Positions 30,401 through 37,999 of a stretch of 64,000 nt of DNA are shown here, one piece after another; the first letter of the stretch is position 1; the number at the start of each line of letters is the position of its first letter. Position numbers and translations under genes: made by a program. The stretch is from Thalassotalea psychrophila (GTDB taxonomy: Bacteria; Pseudomonadota; Gammaproteobacteria; Enterobacterales; Alteromonadaceae). The notes beneath the pieces were generated by a model. It was not told the DNA's origin, searched no databases, and was given only the letters and a program-made list of their open reading frames with translations. The stretch covers positions 4,712,001 to 4,776,000 of the forward strand of contig NZ_CP134145.1 of the NCBI RefSeq assembly GCF_031583595.1, read 5' to 3'.

Positions 30401-30928
30401 TCACAAATACTTGGTCACACTTTGCATTTAGCATCAGAAGCAGACTGTGGTTGTAGCTTCTCAATTTCAGTCCCAAAAGCAGAGCCGATATCACAGACAG
30501 AACAAACGCCAACTCCACAAGTAGGTTTACAAGGGGTTTCTGTATTATGTATTGATAACGATCCACAAGTTCTTGAAGGTATGTTAGCGCTATTAACAGC
30601 ATGGCAATGTAAGGTGTATGGAGCAAGTGGAACAGAAGAAGCTAAGGAAGTGTTTGCTCGCCACAATGATGAAATTGAAATACTCTTGGTCGATTATCAA
30701 CTTGATAATAATGACAATGGCATTGATTTAATCAAAGAATTACGAGAATTGGGGCAGCGTCAAATACCAGCGATTCTAATTACAGCAACCACAGACCCAG
30801 ATATTGAAAACATAACATCAAAGGCCAATGTCGGTTACATGCGTAAAATGGTAAAACCTGCCGCCCTTAGAGCAATGATGAGCGCCATGTTAGCTAACAT
30901 ATTGAAAGCTAACTATATGCCAAAATAA
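27497..30928 (+). CDS. crbS: CrbS: SSS-family transporter fused to a hybrid histidine kinase
   Basis: A 1143-residue fusion. Residues about 1-490 form a 13-helix sodium:solute symporter-like domain (YCTSWSFLGTTGQTSTNI, ISAASSMIIISAIALSTMLS). Then come a PAS-like region near 610-730 (IENASEGFSIIDSQLNLVAWN), a coiled linker, a HisKA box with the phospho-acceptor in LKAISHDLMQPLEAARLF, an HATPase domain (LLTNAFRYAS, VIDNGPGIA, NGLGLGLNI) and a C-terminal receiver with the Asp in EILLVDYQLD. It matches CrbS, the sensor of the CrbS/CrbR system that controls acs in Vibrio and Pseudomonas. The regulator lies convergent to it, 4 nt away. Confidence 0.92.
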   Translation: MFHNWQLVVIALAYIGLLFVIAYLGDKYRHKIFGKSQAIIYALTLGVYCTSWSFLGTTGQTSTNIFSHIPIYLGPILLFMFAWPFIKRIIRVSLKLNLTSIADLLSSRFGKSHNLAILVTVVALIGTLPYMALQLKAIVYSFELLQIEQEVNNWQLGLITSITMAGFTIFFGIRNIDVTERHPGVMLAIAFESLIKIIAFVAIAVFVCFFLFDSPSDLWQQADVDVNQQFNWPNISSMLGMLVIVMAAFLSLPRQFQVMVVELKDKKDTRFARKIFPVYLLIFALLAIPLGLAGHLLFNGSIAADAYVLMLPVKNQQVLLASLTFLGAISAASSMIIISAIALSTMLSNEIVFPLLFRRNNQQGNDYERFRLKLLNIRKLLVLIIILMGYGAFLLASDDTLASLGAIAFGCIAQLTPALVAAFYWRHASLTGVYSGIATGFSLWFLLNLLPNLGFYDQSIFLGELSSNTTATLISFTSNIFVMWAISLLSRQSVHERVQAAFFNEDVDDVELPALKKKQITSSELQLLISRFIGEEKASASFTNFEQKYDDLQLDEKQLHQYLINHCENTLGTVMGSASARLVINSAMQGRNINLNELAQLVEESSTQQQQDNQNLLQSAIENASEGFSIIDSQLNLVAWNKRYLELFNYPKGMVYVGCQIERLIRYNAEQGLCGQGEIEQQVSKRLHYLRNGSPHTSERQLETGQIIRIEGNPLPDGGFVMIFKNITAFRETEMVLKAENLDLGSLVAERTQKLELVNKQLAVAREKSEQAHLKKSQYLKAISHDLMQPLEAARLFTSALADQNKLNDSQKRQVQNIDQSLKVANDLLINLAEVARIESGNISPNIEVFSLNDLFKQLEQEFSASAEEDQIEFKVFENEHWLKSDRHLLRRILQNLLTNAFRYASPGKVILEAKQEAQQLKIQVIDNGPGIAADKQQLVFEQFTQLDNGKNHSSNGLGLGLNITRSLSQILGHTLHLASEADCGCSFSISVPKAEPISQTEQTPTPQVGLQGVSVLCIDNDPQVLEGMLALLTAWQCKVYGASGTEEAKEVFARHNDEIEILLVDYQLDNNDNGIDLIKELRELGQRQIPAILITATTDPDIENITSKANVGYMRKMVKPAALRAMMSAMLANILKANYMPK

Positions 30929-30932
30929 TAAG

Positions 30933-31622
30933 TCAAACTTTATAGGTATGAGTTAATTCTTGAGTGAATCCACCTTCAGATAAATCTAACTGACCAAGGC
31001 AGATAACAGCTTGAGTACGGTTTCGAACATTGAGTTTTCTAAAAATTGCTGTGGCATGAGCTTTAATTGTCGCTTCTGATACATTTAAATCGTATGCAAT
31101 CTGCTTATTTAATAAACCTTCAGCAAACATTAATAATATCTTATATTGTTGCTGAGTCAGGCTAGCAATACGTTCGGCCATTTCAGCTTTACTATCATTA
31201 GTTGAAGGGTCATTTAATGACTCTGGAGTCCAAATTTCACCAGCTAAAACCTGATTAATTGCAGTAAAAATAGTACCTACATCCGTAGACTTTGGCACAA
31301 ACCCCGAAGCACCATAGCTCATCGCTTTATTAATAGTATCACTGTCTTCATAAGCTGAAACAACAACAACGGGTATTTGCGGAAAATGATTACGAACATG
31401 AATTAGAGTGTTAAAACCATGGGCACCTGGAATATTTAAGTCTAACAGCAATAGATCTGAATCCGTATTTTGCTTTAATAGTGAGTCAAGCTCTTCCACT
31501 GTTTCTGCTTGCAACCAATTGGTGGTTGCCATTCTTTCCTTCAACGTTTCTAACAATGCTCGTCGAAACAAAGGATGATCATCAGCAATAATCACTTTAT
31601 CCGGTAAAAACATATTCTTCAT
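30933..31622 (-). CDS. crbR: CrbR: NarL/LuxR-type response regulator
   Basis: A 229-residue response regulator with a receiver domain (VIIADDHPLFRRALLET, phospho-Asp in LLLLDLNIPG) and a C-terminal LuxR helix-turn-helix (QQYKILLMFAEGLLNKQIA, NVSEATIKAHATAIFRKLNV). The start is taken at 31622 (MKNMFLPDKV); a longer frame from 31652 is unlikely. It corresponds to CrbR/ErdR-type regulators of acs. It is convergent with crbS and has a weak copy of the acs operator motif upstream (31673-31688), which may mean autoregulation. Confidence 0.9.
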   Translation of the reverse strand: MKNMFLPDKVIIADDHPLFRRALLETLKERMATTNWLQAETVEELDSLLKQNTDSDLLLLDLNIPGAHGFNTLIHVRNHFPQIPVVVVSAYEDSDTINKAMSYGASGFVPKSTDVGTIFTAINQVLAGEIWTPESLNDPSTNDSKAEMAERIASLTQQQYKILLMFAEGLLNKQIAYDLNVSEATIKAHATAIFRKLNVRNRTQAVICLGQLDLSEGGFTQELTHTYKV

Positions 31623-31672
31623 CCATAGTATTATCCCAGTAATATAATACATCTATTGTTAATATTTTGTTA

Positions 31673-31688
31673 TTAGACTTTCGGCTAA
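31673..31688. promoter_or_regulatory. Weak copy of the acs-type operator upstream of crbR
   Basis: TTAGACTTTCGGCTAA keeps the TTAGAC arm and five of six bases of the GTCTAA arm seen upstream of acs. It lies 51 bases upstream of the chosen crbR start. It could be a low-affinity autoregulatory site or chance. Confidence 0.35.
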
Positions 31689-31790
31689 TTTGGTTAAGAT
31701 TAATCTATATCAACTTTGCATATAAAGTGAATGAGAGATCCTGACTTCCATCAGGATGTGGTGGAGTATGATGCTTTCAAATTATTACCT

Positions 31791-32231
31791 TTATTGCTCT
31801 TTTATTAAGGCTAACAAATTAGCCAACGGGGGCTGTGTTTGAAAGGTCAGGGTGTCTTTAGGGATTAACACCCAAGCAGGGGCACTTTTAAGCCATAAGT
31901 GTGCTTGCGGTGTATAGTCAGCAGAGTTTCCTAGGGTTCCGGTTTTAAGGCGGATAATATCTGGTTTATCGGGATTTTGATGGTAAATACGATTACCACA
32001 ATCACCACAAAAATGTGCACGGTTCATGTTGCCACTGTCACTACTACGCTGCCATAATTTTAAGGTACCCTTATTGAGTTTGAAATTATTTTGATCAATC
32101 AAAACAGTCATAGTGCCATAACCTGCTGATACCTTATGGCATTCAGTGCAATAGCACATTAATGTAGCTAATAATTCACCGCTGACTTGATATTCAATAG
32201 CGCCACATTGACAGCTACCGTTAATATTCAT
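31791..32231 (-). CDS. GFA-family zinc protein (CENP-V/GFA domain)
   Basis: A 146-residue protein of the glutathione-dependent formaldehyde-activating (GFA) fold. The zinc ligands are visible: CQCGAIEYQV, CYCTECHKVS and HFCGDCGNRIYH. These proteins bind S-(hydroxymethyl)glutathione or related thiol adducts in a few studied cases; most are of unknown substrate. First of a run of minus-strand accessory genes left of the integron. Two other GFA genes are integron cassettes at 45.8 and 47.3 kb. It starts 3 nt after the next gene upstream. Confidence 0.85.
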   Translation of the reverse strand: MNINGSCQCGAIEYQVSGELLATLMCYCTECHKVSAGYGTMTVLIDQNNFKLNKGTLKLWQRSSDSGNMNRAHFCGDCGNRIYHQNPDKPDIIRLKTGTLGNSADYTPQAHLWLKSAPAWVLIPKDTLTFQTQPPLANLLALIKEQ

Positions 32232-32234
32232 AAC

Positions 32235-32618
32235 TTAACCCTTAGGCTCAACAATTAAATATACAACGGTTGTGTCACCTATATTTAATACTTCATGCCA
32301 TTCAACCCCGTTAGAGGTATAACTGCTACCTGTTTTTAATATTACATCTCGGGTACCACTACTTGAAGTCAATCGCATTTTTCCACCTGATATAGCATAG
32401 CCAAAGTGAGCTGCATGAAAGTGTTTTTCATGGCCGACACCCGGTGCAAATGTACAGCGCAATATACGTTGTTGCTTATCTTCATGCAGACGCTCACAAA
32501 CCTTCTTACCTTGCCAGCCTGCAGCGAGTGGTTCGGGTAGTTCATTAGCATAGCTAGTTGATATCAAAGTAATAAATAAAACCAATATTATTGTTAAAGA
32601 TATATTCAAATTCTTCAT
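32235..32618 (-). CDS. Exported cupin-like protein
   Basis: A 127-residue protein with a signal peptide (LNISLTIILVLFITLISTSYA) and a small beta-barrel that fits the cupin fold: FAPGVGHEKHFHAAHFGYAI carries the clustered histidines of motif 1, followed by VEWHEVLNIGDTTVVYLIVE. It likely binds a metal; the ligand is unknown. It lies 3 nt upstream of the GFA gene and is probably co-transcribed with it. Confidence 0.7.
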   Translation of the reverse strand: MKNLNISLTIILVLFITLISTSYANELPEPLAAGWQGKKVCERLHEDKQQRILRCTFAPGVGHEKHFHAAHFGYAISGGKMRLTSSSGTRDVILKTGSSYTSNGVEWHEVLNIGDTTVVYLIVEPKG

Positions 32619-32651
32619 AAAGTTCCTTGTTATAACAGTAATGTTGCTAGG

Positions 32652-32864
32652 TTAATCACAACAACTATTCCCTTGCTGAATTGGTGGACATTTAACGGTG
32701 CCAAATGAACAAAACACACAACAATCGCCAGAAAGTGGTTTAAGGATAGTATAACAACGGCTACATTCATAAAAATACTGACATGCATTGGTAGGCATTG
32801 TTTCTATTTTTTTGAAATCACACTCAGGACATGTAATTTCAGACTCTAGAATAATTTCACTCAT
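32652..32864 (-). CDS. Small Cys-rich zinc-ribbon protein with GDCC motif
   Basis: A 70-residue protein with ten cysteines. An N-terminal zinc-ribbon half (ITCPECDFKK) is followed by FYECSRCYTILKPLSGDCCV and FCSFGTVKCPPIQ. This GDCCVFCS...CPP pattern is found in small uncharacterised bacterial proteins, often near metal or redox genes. It probably binds zinc structurally. It precedes the cupin and GFA genes on the same strand. Confidence 0.7.
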   Translation of the reverse strand: MSEIILESEITCPECDFKKIETMPTNACQYFYECSRCYTILKPLSGDCCVFCSFGTVKCPPIQQGNSCCD

Positions 32865-32939
32865 AGTGGCCCTATTTCTTTTTACTTTATGTTCTTAATT
32901 TTAATCGTAAGTAGTAGTTAACCTGAACTTGAGATCAGG

Positions 32940-33365
32940 TTACTTATAAATATTTGGTTGATGTAATTCCATAAATAAATTTGGAGACGCTAAAGGCACA
33001 AAGCCAAATTGTTCATAGAGTTTGTGTGCATCACTAGTTGCTAGAGCTATACGACGTAATCCTTGTAAATCAGGATGCTGAATAATTGTTTTCATTAGCC
33101 ACTTACTAATCCCTTTTCCCCTGTGCTGCTCTAATACAAAAACATCGGCAAGATAGGCGAATGTAGCATAATCGGTGACTAAACGGGCAAAGCCTACTTG
33201 TGCTCCCTGTTCAGTAAATGCACCAAAACATAACGAATTATCTATTGCCTTAGTCATAGTGCGTAACGGAATGTTTTCGGCCCAATAAGAACTGGCGATA
33301 TAGCCATGAATAATGCTGATATCCATATCTGTTTTATTGGAGCTAATTTTATAACCAGGGATCAA
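32940..33365 (-). CDS. GNAT N-acetyltransferase
   Basis: A 141-residue GNAT enzyme. The acetyl-CoA-binding motif A is VFVLEQHRGKGISKWLMKTI and the C-terminal KLYEQFGFVPL is typical. The substrate is unknown. It lies in the minus-strand accessory block and resembles the GNAT genes found in integron cassettes, but no attC site is visible beside it. Confidence 0.85.
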   Translation of the reverse strand: MIPGYKISSNKTDMDISIIHGYIASSYWAENIPLRTMTKAIDNSLCFGAFTEQGAQVGFARLVTDYATFAYLADVFVLEQHRGKGISKWLMKTIIQHPDLQGLRRIALATSDAHKLYEQFGFVPLASPNLFMELHQPNIYK

Positions 33366-33427
33366 AGCTTAATATCCTTTCGAGTAAATGAATCAATAAC
33401 AATGTCAGCATGATGATTAAAACTAAG

Positions 33428-34402
33428 CTATTGGGTGAACCACCTTGCTATATTACTTAGTGTTTTTTGAAACGCATTCATTGGGGCAACAATAAATTTA
33501 GTAAAAATAATTTTATTTTCTTCTTTCGACTGCTGCAGCTGTATATTTAAAGCAGCTAAGTCTTCAGCCATAAGAACAAGAGAAGCCTCATTTGGTTGAT
33601 AAGTTGTGCCTATTGGATAATATTCACCGGCTGTGTTGGTCATTTCAATATGTGCACCTAATACGGCACTTACTTCATTGGCTTTAGAAAATGAGGCTAA
33701 CTTAGCGATACTGTTTTTATAAGCATGCCAATTTTTAACGTAAACATAACCGGGATAAAAAGTATCACCAGTAAGAAGCCATTTAGTTTGACTATCATAA
33801 ACAGAAATGGCTTCTTCTTGATGGCCAGGCGTTGCAATTATAGTTAATTCACGCCCGCCTAATTCAAGAGTAAACTCACTATTTTCATTAAAAATAAAAA
33901 ATTTAGTTACGGCATCAGAGTGAGGTTCAACCAAGGTAGTATTTGGGTGATCTTCAAACTGTGCATCTCCTGAGTAGTGGTCACTATGGCTATGAGAGTG
34001 AATAACCAATAATTCCCGATTGCTTTTCCCATCAATGGTTGATTGTTCTTCAATTAAAGACTTTATCGTTTTATATAATGGAAACTCCTGTGCATTTTCA
34101 GTTGCACCAGTATCTAGAACAACTACTTTGTCATCGCCAAAGAGTACATATATGAAAGGTGCTTCGAAGTTCAGACACTTGTTTTGACGTAGAATATAAC
34201 TTGCTTGCCCATAGCGAAAAACTTCAATAGCCGGATCGGTGTTGGTTTTGCAGTCGGACCCACCATGTATCCATTTATTGTCAAACAGTGATGAGTTTAT
34301 AGCCTTGTATTGATCATTAGAGGTAACCCTGGCATCAACAGTATTGATAGAGCTACAACCAGTTAATATTAGGATTAATCCTGAAAGTAATATGCGCCTC
34401 AT
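33428..34402 (-). CDS. MBL-fold hydrolase, lipoprotein
   Basis: A 324-residue metallo-hydrolase with a lipoprotein signal (MRRILLSGLILILTGCSSIN, lipobox LTGC). The zinc motif HSHSHSDHYSGD and TPGHQEEAISVYDSQTKWLLTGDTF show an intact HxHxDH-H-D site of the glyoxalase II/MBL superfamily. It is not a beta-lactamase by sequence: B1-type GPGH and GGC motifs are absent. It may be a periplasmic esterase or lactonase; the substrate is unknown. Confidence 0.8.
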   Translation of the reverse strand: MRRILLSGLILILTGCSSINTVDARVTSNDQYKAINSSLFDNKWIHGGSDCKTNTDPAIEVFRYGQASYILRQNKCLNFEAPFIYVLFGDDKVVVLDTGATENAQEFPLYKTIKSLIEEQSTIDGKSNRELLVIHSHSHSDHYSGDAQFEDHPNTTLVEPHSDAVTKFFIFNENSEFTLELGGRELTIIATPGHQEEAISVYDSQTKWLLTGDTFYPGYVYVKNWHAYKNSIAKLASFSKANEVSAVLGAHIEMTNTAGEYYPIGTTYQPNEASLVLMAEDLAALNIQLQQSKEENKIIFTKFIVAPMNAFQKTLSNIARWFTQ

Positions 34403-34459
34403 AATTCCTCTTAATAGTGTTGTGAGTCGTAAACGACCATTTAGCCTTATTAGTATTTC

Positions 34460-34843
34460 TTACTCTCTGGTAAGTCTCAGTATCTCATTGGATTTACTTA
34501 GATCACTAATTTCATATATAGAAAGGGTTGTTGGGTTAATTAGAATAAGTACAATACCAACATAACCGTTTTCCGCAGCGGAATACATTTTCCCTATCCA
34601 TTGAGATGATTGATTCAAATCCGTAGTAATATCTTTGATGACATTAAGACCTGCGGCTTTTAAATTATTATCATGTCGCTTAACCGAAAGTGAACCTAGA
34701 TCAGATTCAAATTCAATTTCGAGCCATGCCGACTTTTGGGTATGTTTCCACACCCCACTGATTTGATCATTTGCAACAGCATTTACTGACAGTAATATTA
34801 AACTTAATAAAAAAAATTTATATAAACGCATATTACTTAGCAA
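34460..34843 (-). CDS. Hypothetical exported protein
   Basis: A 127-residue protein with a signal peptide (RLYKFFLLSLILLSVNAVAN) and a small beta-rich domain (GVWKHTQKSAWLEIEFESDL, GKMYSAAENGYVGIVLILIN). I recognise no family. Its start overlaps the end of the upstream HTH gene by 11 nt, so the two are translationally coupled and probably act together. Confidence 0.6.
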   Translation of the reverse strand: MLSNMRLYKFFLLSLILLSVNAVANDQISGVWKHTQKSAWLEIEFESDLGSLSVKRHDNNLKAAGLNVIKDITTDLNQSSQWIGKMYSAAENGYVGIVLILINPTTLSIYEISDLSKSNEILRLTRE

Positions 34844-35330
34844 ACATACCTTGTTTTTTTATAAACTCATAAATGAAACCAGGGATTAATGATGGTAATC
34901 CTACAACTACAACAACGATCAAAAAGCTAATTTTATCTAATCGTTGTTCTGATATTGTACTGCTAAAAATAGCGTCTCTAAGAGTATTAACCCACATAAT
35001 TGCATTATGTTCCGTCCACCAAAGATAAAGTGCCACACAAAGCACTGGGAGCAATACAGTAATGTGAATAACCTTCGCTGTAGAACTCATTTGATGAAAT
35101 ACTGATTTAGCTGTCTCTGGCTTATTATTGTGATTAGCATTTAATTCTTTAATGCTAATTTCATAAACTGAAGCTAAAGACTTTGCAGACTCTAACGAGG
35201 CTACTCCTGTTTTTTCAATTCTTTGAATAGTTCTTAAACTGAGACCTGAAACTTCAGCCAATTGTGTCTGACTCCAAGCTCTAGTGTCTCGTTGAACCTT
35301 TAATACGTCTTTGTTTAGTTCCATTTCCAT
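34833..35330 (-). CDS. HTH-type regulator with C-terminal membrane segments
   Basis: A 165-residue protein with an N-terminal XRE-like helix-turn-helix (RAWSQTQLAEVSGLSLRTIQRIEKTG, shown here only as the motif region at about residues 17-42) and two C-terminal hydrophobic helices (VIHITVLLPVLCVALYLWW and FLIVVVVVGLPSLIPGFIY). Membrane-bound XRE regulators of this shape usually control their own operon. A perfect 9-bp inverted repeat lies just upstream (35341-35371). Confidence 0.75.
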   Translation of the reverse strand: MEMELNKDVLKVQRDTRAWSQTQLAEVSGLSLRTIQRIEKTGVASLESAKSLASVYEISIKELNANHNNKPETAKSVFHQMSSTAKVIHITVLLPVLCVALYLWWTEHNAIMWVNTLRDAIFSSTISEQRLDKISFLIVVVVVGLPSLIPGFIYEFIKKQGMFAK

Positions 35331-35340
35331 TTTCTAAATC

Positions 35341-35371
35341 CTCTTCATAAGTGTTCAAATAATATGAAGAG
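35341..35371. promoter_or_regulatory. Inverted repeat upstream of the HTH gene
   Basis: CTCTTCATA (35341-35349) and TATGAAGAG (35363-35371) form perfect 9-bp arms with a 13-base spacer, 11 bases upstream of the regulator's start codon. It is a likely operator for autoregulation. Confidence 0.5.
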
Positions 35372-35474
35372 AAATTACCTTTTTGTATACGACATCTATA
35401 TGACACGAGTACGGCAACACTAGGTCAGTCATGCATAATGCCGCAATAACGGACCAAAATTACCGGCTAATTGA

Positions 35475-35840
35475 TTACGGAGCAAAATCGAACTTTGTCT
35501 TAACATCCATAATTGATTCTTCAACCGCAGCATATTTCCATTGTTTTAACGCGGTTACAGACGCTGCATCAAATACACCTTTTGGTATAGACTCTAATAT
35601 AATGATATCGGTTATAGACCCATCTGTACTCACTGTGAATGACATCGTTACACTACCTTTTAATGCATCTTCAAAAGCCTGTTTTGGGTAGATAGGCTCT
35701 ACATGAGTGAGTAAGGTCCTATCTCGTGTTTGTATCTTAGCTTTTAGCGCATCAACCTGAGAAGTATCGGCTAAAGCAAGTGATGAATAAAAACTACCAA
35801 CAATTGCGAATGAACAAGTTATGGCTCTAAAACTCAGCAT
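35475..35840 (-). CDS. TonB C-terminal-domain-like exported protein
   Basis: A 121-residue protein with a signal peptide (FRAITCSFAIVGSFYSSLALA) and a TonB_C-like domain (VEPIYPKQAFEDALKGSVTM, SFTVSTDGSITDIIILESIP, DAASVTALKQWKYAA). It lacks the Pro-rich linker and N-terminal anchor of a true energy transducer, so it is a free periplasmic TonB-C domain protein. Such short forms occur singly and have no assigned role. Confidence 0.75.
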   Translation of the reverse strand: MLSFRAITCSFAIVGSFYSSLALADTSQVDALKAKIQTRDRTLLTHVEPIYPKQAFEDALKGSVTMSFTVSTDGSITDIIILESIPKGVFDAASVTALKQWKYAAVEESIMDVKTKFDFAP

Positions 35841-35898
35841 GATGATTTAAATCCTTAAGGGTATATAAGTCTCTTTTAGTTAATTTTTCAGCTGCTCT

Positions 35899-36357
35899 TT
35901 AGTTAATATTTTTTGACATAAACATGCTGTATGGATCTTTTTTATAATGCCCAAATGGTTCGCACTCTTGAAAACCAAACTGTTGGTAAAGTTTTTGCGC
36001 AGGCAAAAAGGCATCCATAGTGCCTGTTTCCAAGCTTAGCTTATTATATGAAAGAATATTAGCTTGATTAAGAATATGCTCTAACAATTTACGAGCTACC
36101 CCCTTACGTAAATGATTAGTTGATGTGCGCATGGATTTAATTTCACCGTGCTCTTTATCGAGTTCTTTTAAAGCACCAATACCAGCTAAACTATTATTGA
36201 TCCATAAACTCCAAAAAGTGACATCTGAATCTTCAAGAGCTCTTAGATCTAATGCGTGAACACTCTCTACTGGAGAGTGAGACAACATATCCTGATGATG
36301 CTCTTGTAGCAGAGTAATAACTTCTTTATTTCTTAATTCACCAACTCGAATATCCAT
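35899..36357 (-). CDS. GNAT N-acetyltransferase
   Basis: A 152-residue GNAT enzyme of the PhnO/ElaA-like type. Motif A is SMRTSTNHLRKGVARKLLEH, and LSLETGTMDAFLPAQKLYQQ marks the C-terminal half. It starts with MDIRVGELRN. The substrate is unknown. It is one of two GNAT genes in the accessory block left of the integron. Confidence 0.85.
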   Translation of the reverse strand: MDIRVGELRNKEVITLLQEHHQDMLSHSPVESVHALDLRALEDSDVTFWSLWINNSLAGIGALKELDKEHGEIKSMRTSTNHLRKGVARKLLEHILNQANILSYNKLSLETGTMDAFLPAQKLYQQFGFQECEPFGHYKKDPYSMFMSKNIN

Positions 36358-36380
36358 CTTTACCTCAATTTAAATGCCTT

Positions 36381-37076
36381 TTACAACTCAATCCACGACT
36401 TAATATAACTGGCTAACTCACACGGTTTTTCCAATGGCAACATATGCCCCGAACCTGATGTACTAATTATTGATAACTTTGGATTTACAGTTCTAAGCTT
36501 ATTGAACCACTGTGGGTTTATCAACCGATCTCCATCGCTATAATAAAAATGAGTGATAAATGAAACATGGCTTAGAGCTTGAAATAGATCCACTCTTTGC
36601 GAAGTAAATTGATATTGACTAATGAATTCGTCTCCGCCGAGTTCTTTATCCATCTTTATTACTAAATCTACAAAGTAATCAGTCTGATTATGTCCATCTA
36701 ATAAACTAACTACCCTATTCCTGCTAATGCCTTGATAACCATTTTTTTTAACAAATTTTAAAATATCATCTCGTTGATTCAACTCTTCCTTGGGTAAACT
36801 TGTAGGGCTATTGGATATTACAAATAGTTTCTCTACTCGTTCTGGGTGCAACATCGAAAAATAGCTCGCAATATATCCTCCAAGTGAGAAGCCCATGAGG
36901 TAAACTTTCTCGTTGGCAAACATCTCGCTGTAATGTTCTGCTAACTCGTCAAAGTTCTTCTCTCGTGGAATATCCAAATAAACCAGCTCAAATGAGTTGC
37001 TTAAATAAGGGATTAGTTTTACCCATAACTCTTCGGTACACATAGTTCCCGGAATTAAATATAACTTTTTACGCAT
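36381..37076 (-). CDS. Alpha/beta-hydrolase
   Basis: A 231-residue alpha/beta-hydrolase with an oxyanion segment LYLIPGTMCTEELWVKLI, nucleophile elbow LMGFSLGGYIASYFS, acid in FYYSDGDRLINPQWF and catalytic His in ISTSGSGHMLPLEKP. It resembles MhpC-type or esterase-like hydrolases. It lies 23 nt upstream of the GNAT gene. Substrate unknown. Confidence 0.82.
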   Translation of the reverse strand: MRKKLYLIPGTMCTEELWVKLIPYLSNSFELVYLDIPREKNFDELAEHYSEMFANEKVYLMGFSLGGYIASYFSMLHPERVEKLFVISNSPTSLPKEELNQRDDILKFVKKNGYQGISRNRVVSLLDGHNQTDYFVDLVIKMDKELGGDEFISQYQFTSQRVDLFQALSHVSFITHFYYSDGDRLINPQWFNKLRTVNPKLSIISTSGSGHMLPLEKPCELASYIKSWIEL

Positions 37077-37103
37077 CGCTACTCCGAGAGTAATAACGTA
37101 AAG

Positions 37104-37805
37104 CTAAGTGACATGCGATAGCACGCCCTTACTTGAGTGTTTTGTTTGCTGTGGCGGTTTCACCAACATGATTATCCCCAACCAAGTGAACCAAACAATC
37201 TGCCCTAAGCCAAAAATCTCAGTAAGTACGTCAGCAGGGTAAATAGTGAGAATACCAGTAAGGCCAATGAATAAACCAAAGTAGTGAAGTGCCTTGGGAA
37301 GCTCATTAGCTTTTATAGCTGCAGTGCTTAACAATAAAACCCATAGCCCGCCAACAACTTCGTTCCCGCCACCTAAACCCTCAACAATTGAATTAATTGT
37401 CAACCAGACCGTCATAGCCTGTTCTGGATCCTTCACCGAGAGTTCGATAACCGTGCCTAATCCTATATTTGCTATCATTCCACTAGCAATTACCAGGCCC
37501 ACCCAAACTATGCCAAATACAGTAGCAATCTGTGATAGGGCTGGGCTCCTACCTTTAAAACGTTGATGAAGCGCCAAAACTAAAACAGCTAATAAAATGC
37601 CAAATATTACATACATAGTTAGGTTTACTATTGATAGGATGATTTGATTATCCGCTAGAAATGCAAACTTTTGTGTTGCATTAGCATTTACAGGAAAGTC
37701 CCATACAGCACCAAAAAAAACGAAAGCAAGTACATAAATAACAGCTTCTGAAAGTGCGGCAACGCCTCCTGCTTTTTGTAAAGTACTCAAAATGTATTCC
37801 TCCAT
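37104..37805 (-). CDS. DUF4386-like polytopic membrane protein
   Basis: A 233-residue protein with six to seven predicted helices (AALSEAVIYVLAFVFFGAVW, IVNLTMYVIFGILLAVLVLA, IVWVGLVIASGMIANIGLG, VVGGLWVLLLSTAAI, YFGLFIGLTGILTIYP, IVWFTWLGIIMLV). The arrangement fits DUF4386. The ATG at 37805 is preferred over a TTG one codon earlier. Function unknown. It is the last gene before the recognisable integron array; the 7-mer AACTAAC right upstream (37807-37813) resembles an integron core site but has no partner. Confidence 0.7.
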   Translation of the reverse strand: MEEYILSTLQKAGGVAALSEAVIYVLAFVFFGAVWDFPVNANATQKFAFLADNQIILSIVNLTMYVIFGILLAVLVLALHQRFKGRSPALSQIATVFGIVWVGLVIASGMIANIGLGTVIELSVKDPEQAMTVWLTINSIVEGLGGGNEVVGGLWVLLLSTAAIKANELPKALHYFGLFIGLTGILTIYPADVLTEIFGLGQIVWFTWLGIIMLVKPPQQTKHSSKGVLSHVT

Positions 37806-37823
37806 CAACTAACAATTATTCTT

Positions 37824-37896
37824 ATACCAATTCCATTAATTATGTGATCTACTTTTTAGTGAGTAAAAATGAGCAGATAATTAATGGACTTGGTAT
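37824..37896. repeat. MITE-like imperfect palindrome
   Basis: The arms ATACCAATTCCATTAATTAT (37824-37843) and its near-complement ending at 37896 match with one mismatch over 20 bases and flank 30 bases of A/T-rich DNA. TATACCAA-TCCATTAAT ends are common in small dispersed repeats of Alteromonadales. It lies between the DUF4386 gene and the distal half attC, in non-coding DNA. Confidence 0.6.
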
Positions 37897-37942
37897 TAGT
37901 TTACACGAAAATACTTTGTTAAAAATTTCAATGTGTAACAAA

Positions 37943-37980
37943 AGATAACGTCTTGTTCAGGGGCTATAAATTAGTTGGTT
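37943..37980 (-). repeat. Half attC remnant (C34)
   Basis: GATAACGTCTTGTTCAGGGG followed by CTATAAATTAGTTGG resembles the left half of the other attC sites, but no right half with a GTTRRRY core follows. It is probably a truncated site at the distal array end. Confidence 0.45.
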
Positions 37981-37999
37981 CCTATTAAACTTCAATAGC

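Noticed and set aside
31738..31757. ATCCTGA-N6-TCAGGAT hairpin as terminator between crbR and the GFA gene.
   Set aside because: It lacks a T-run on either strand, and its position upstream of crbR does not fit a terminator for that gene.
33428..34402. Second beta-lactamase in the accessory block.
   Set aside because: It has the general MBL HxHxDH site but lacks the B1 GPGH and GGC motifs; it is a lipoprotein of the glyoxalase II type.
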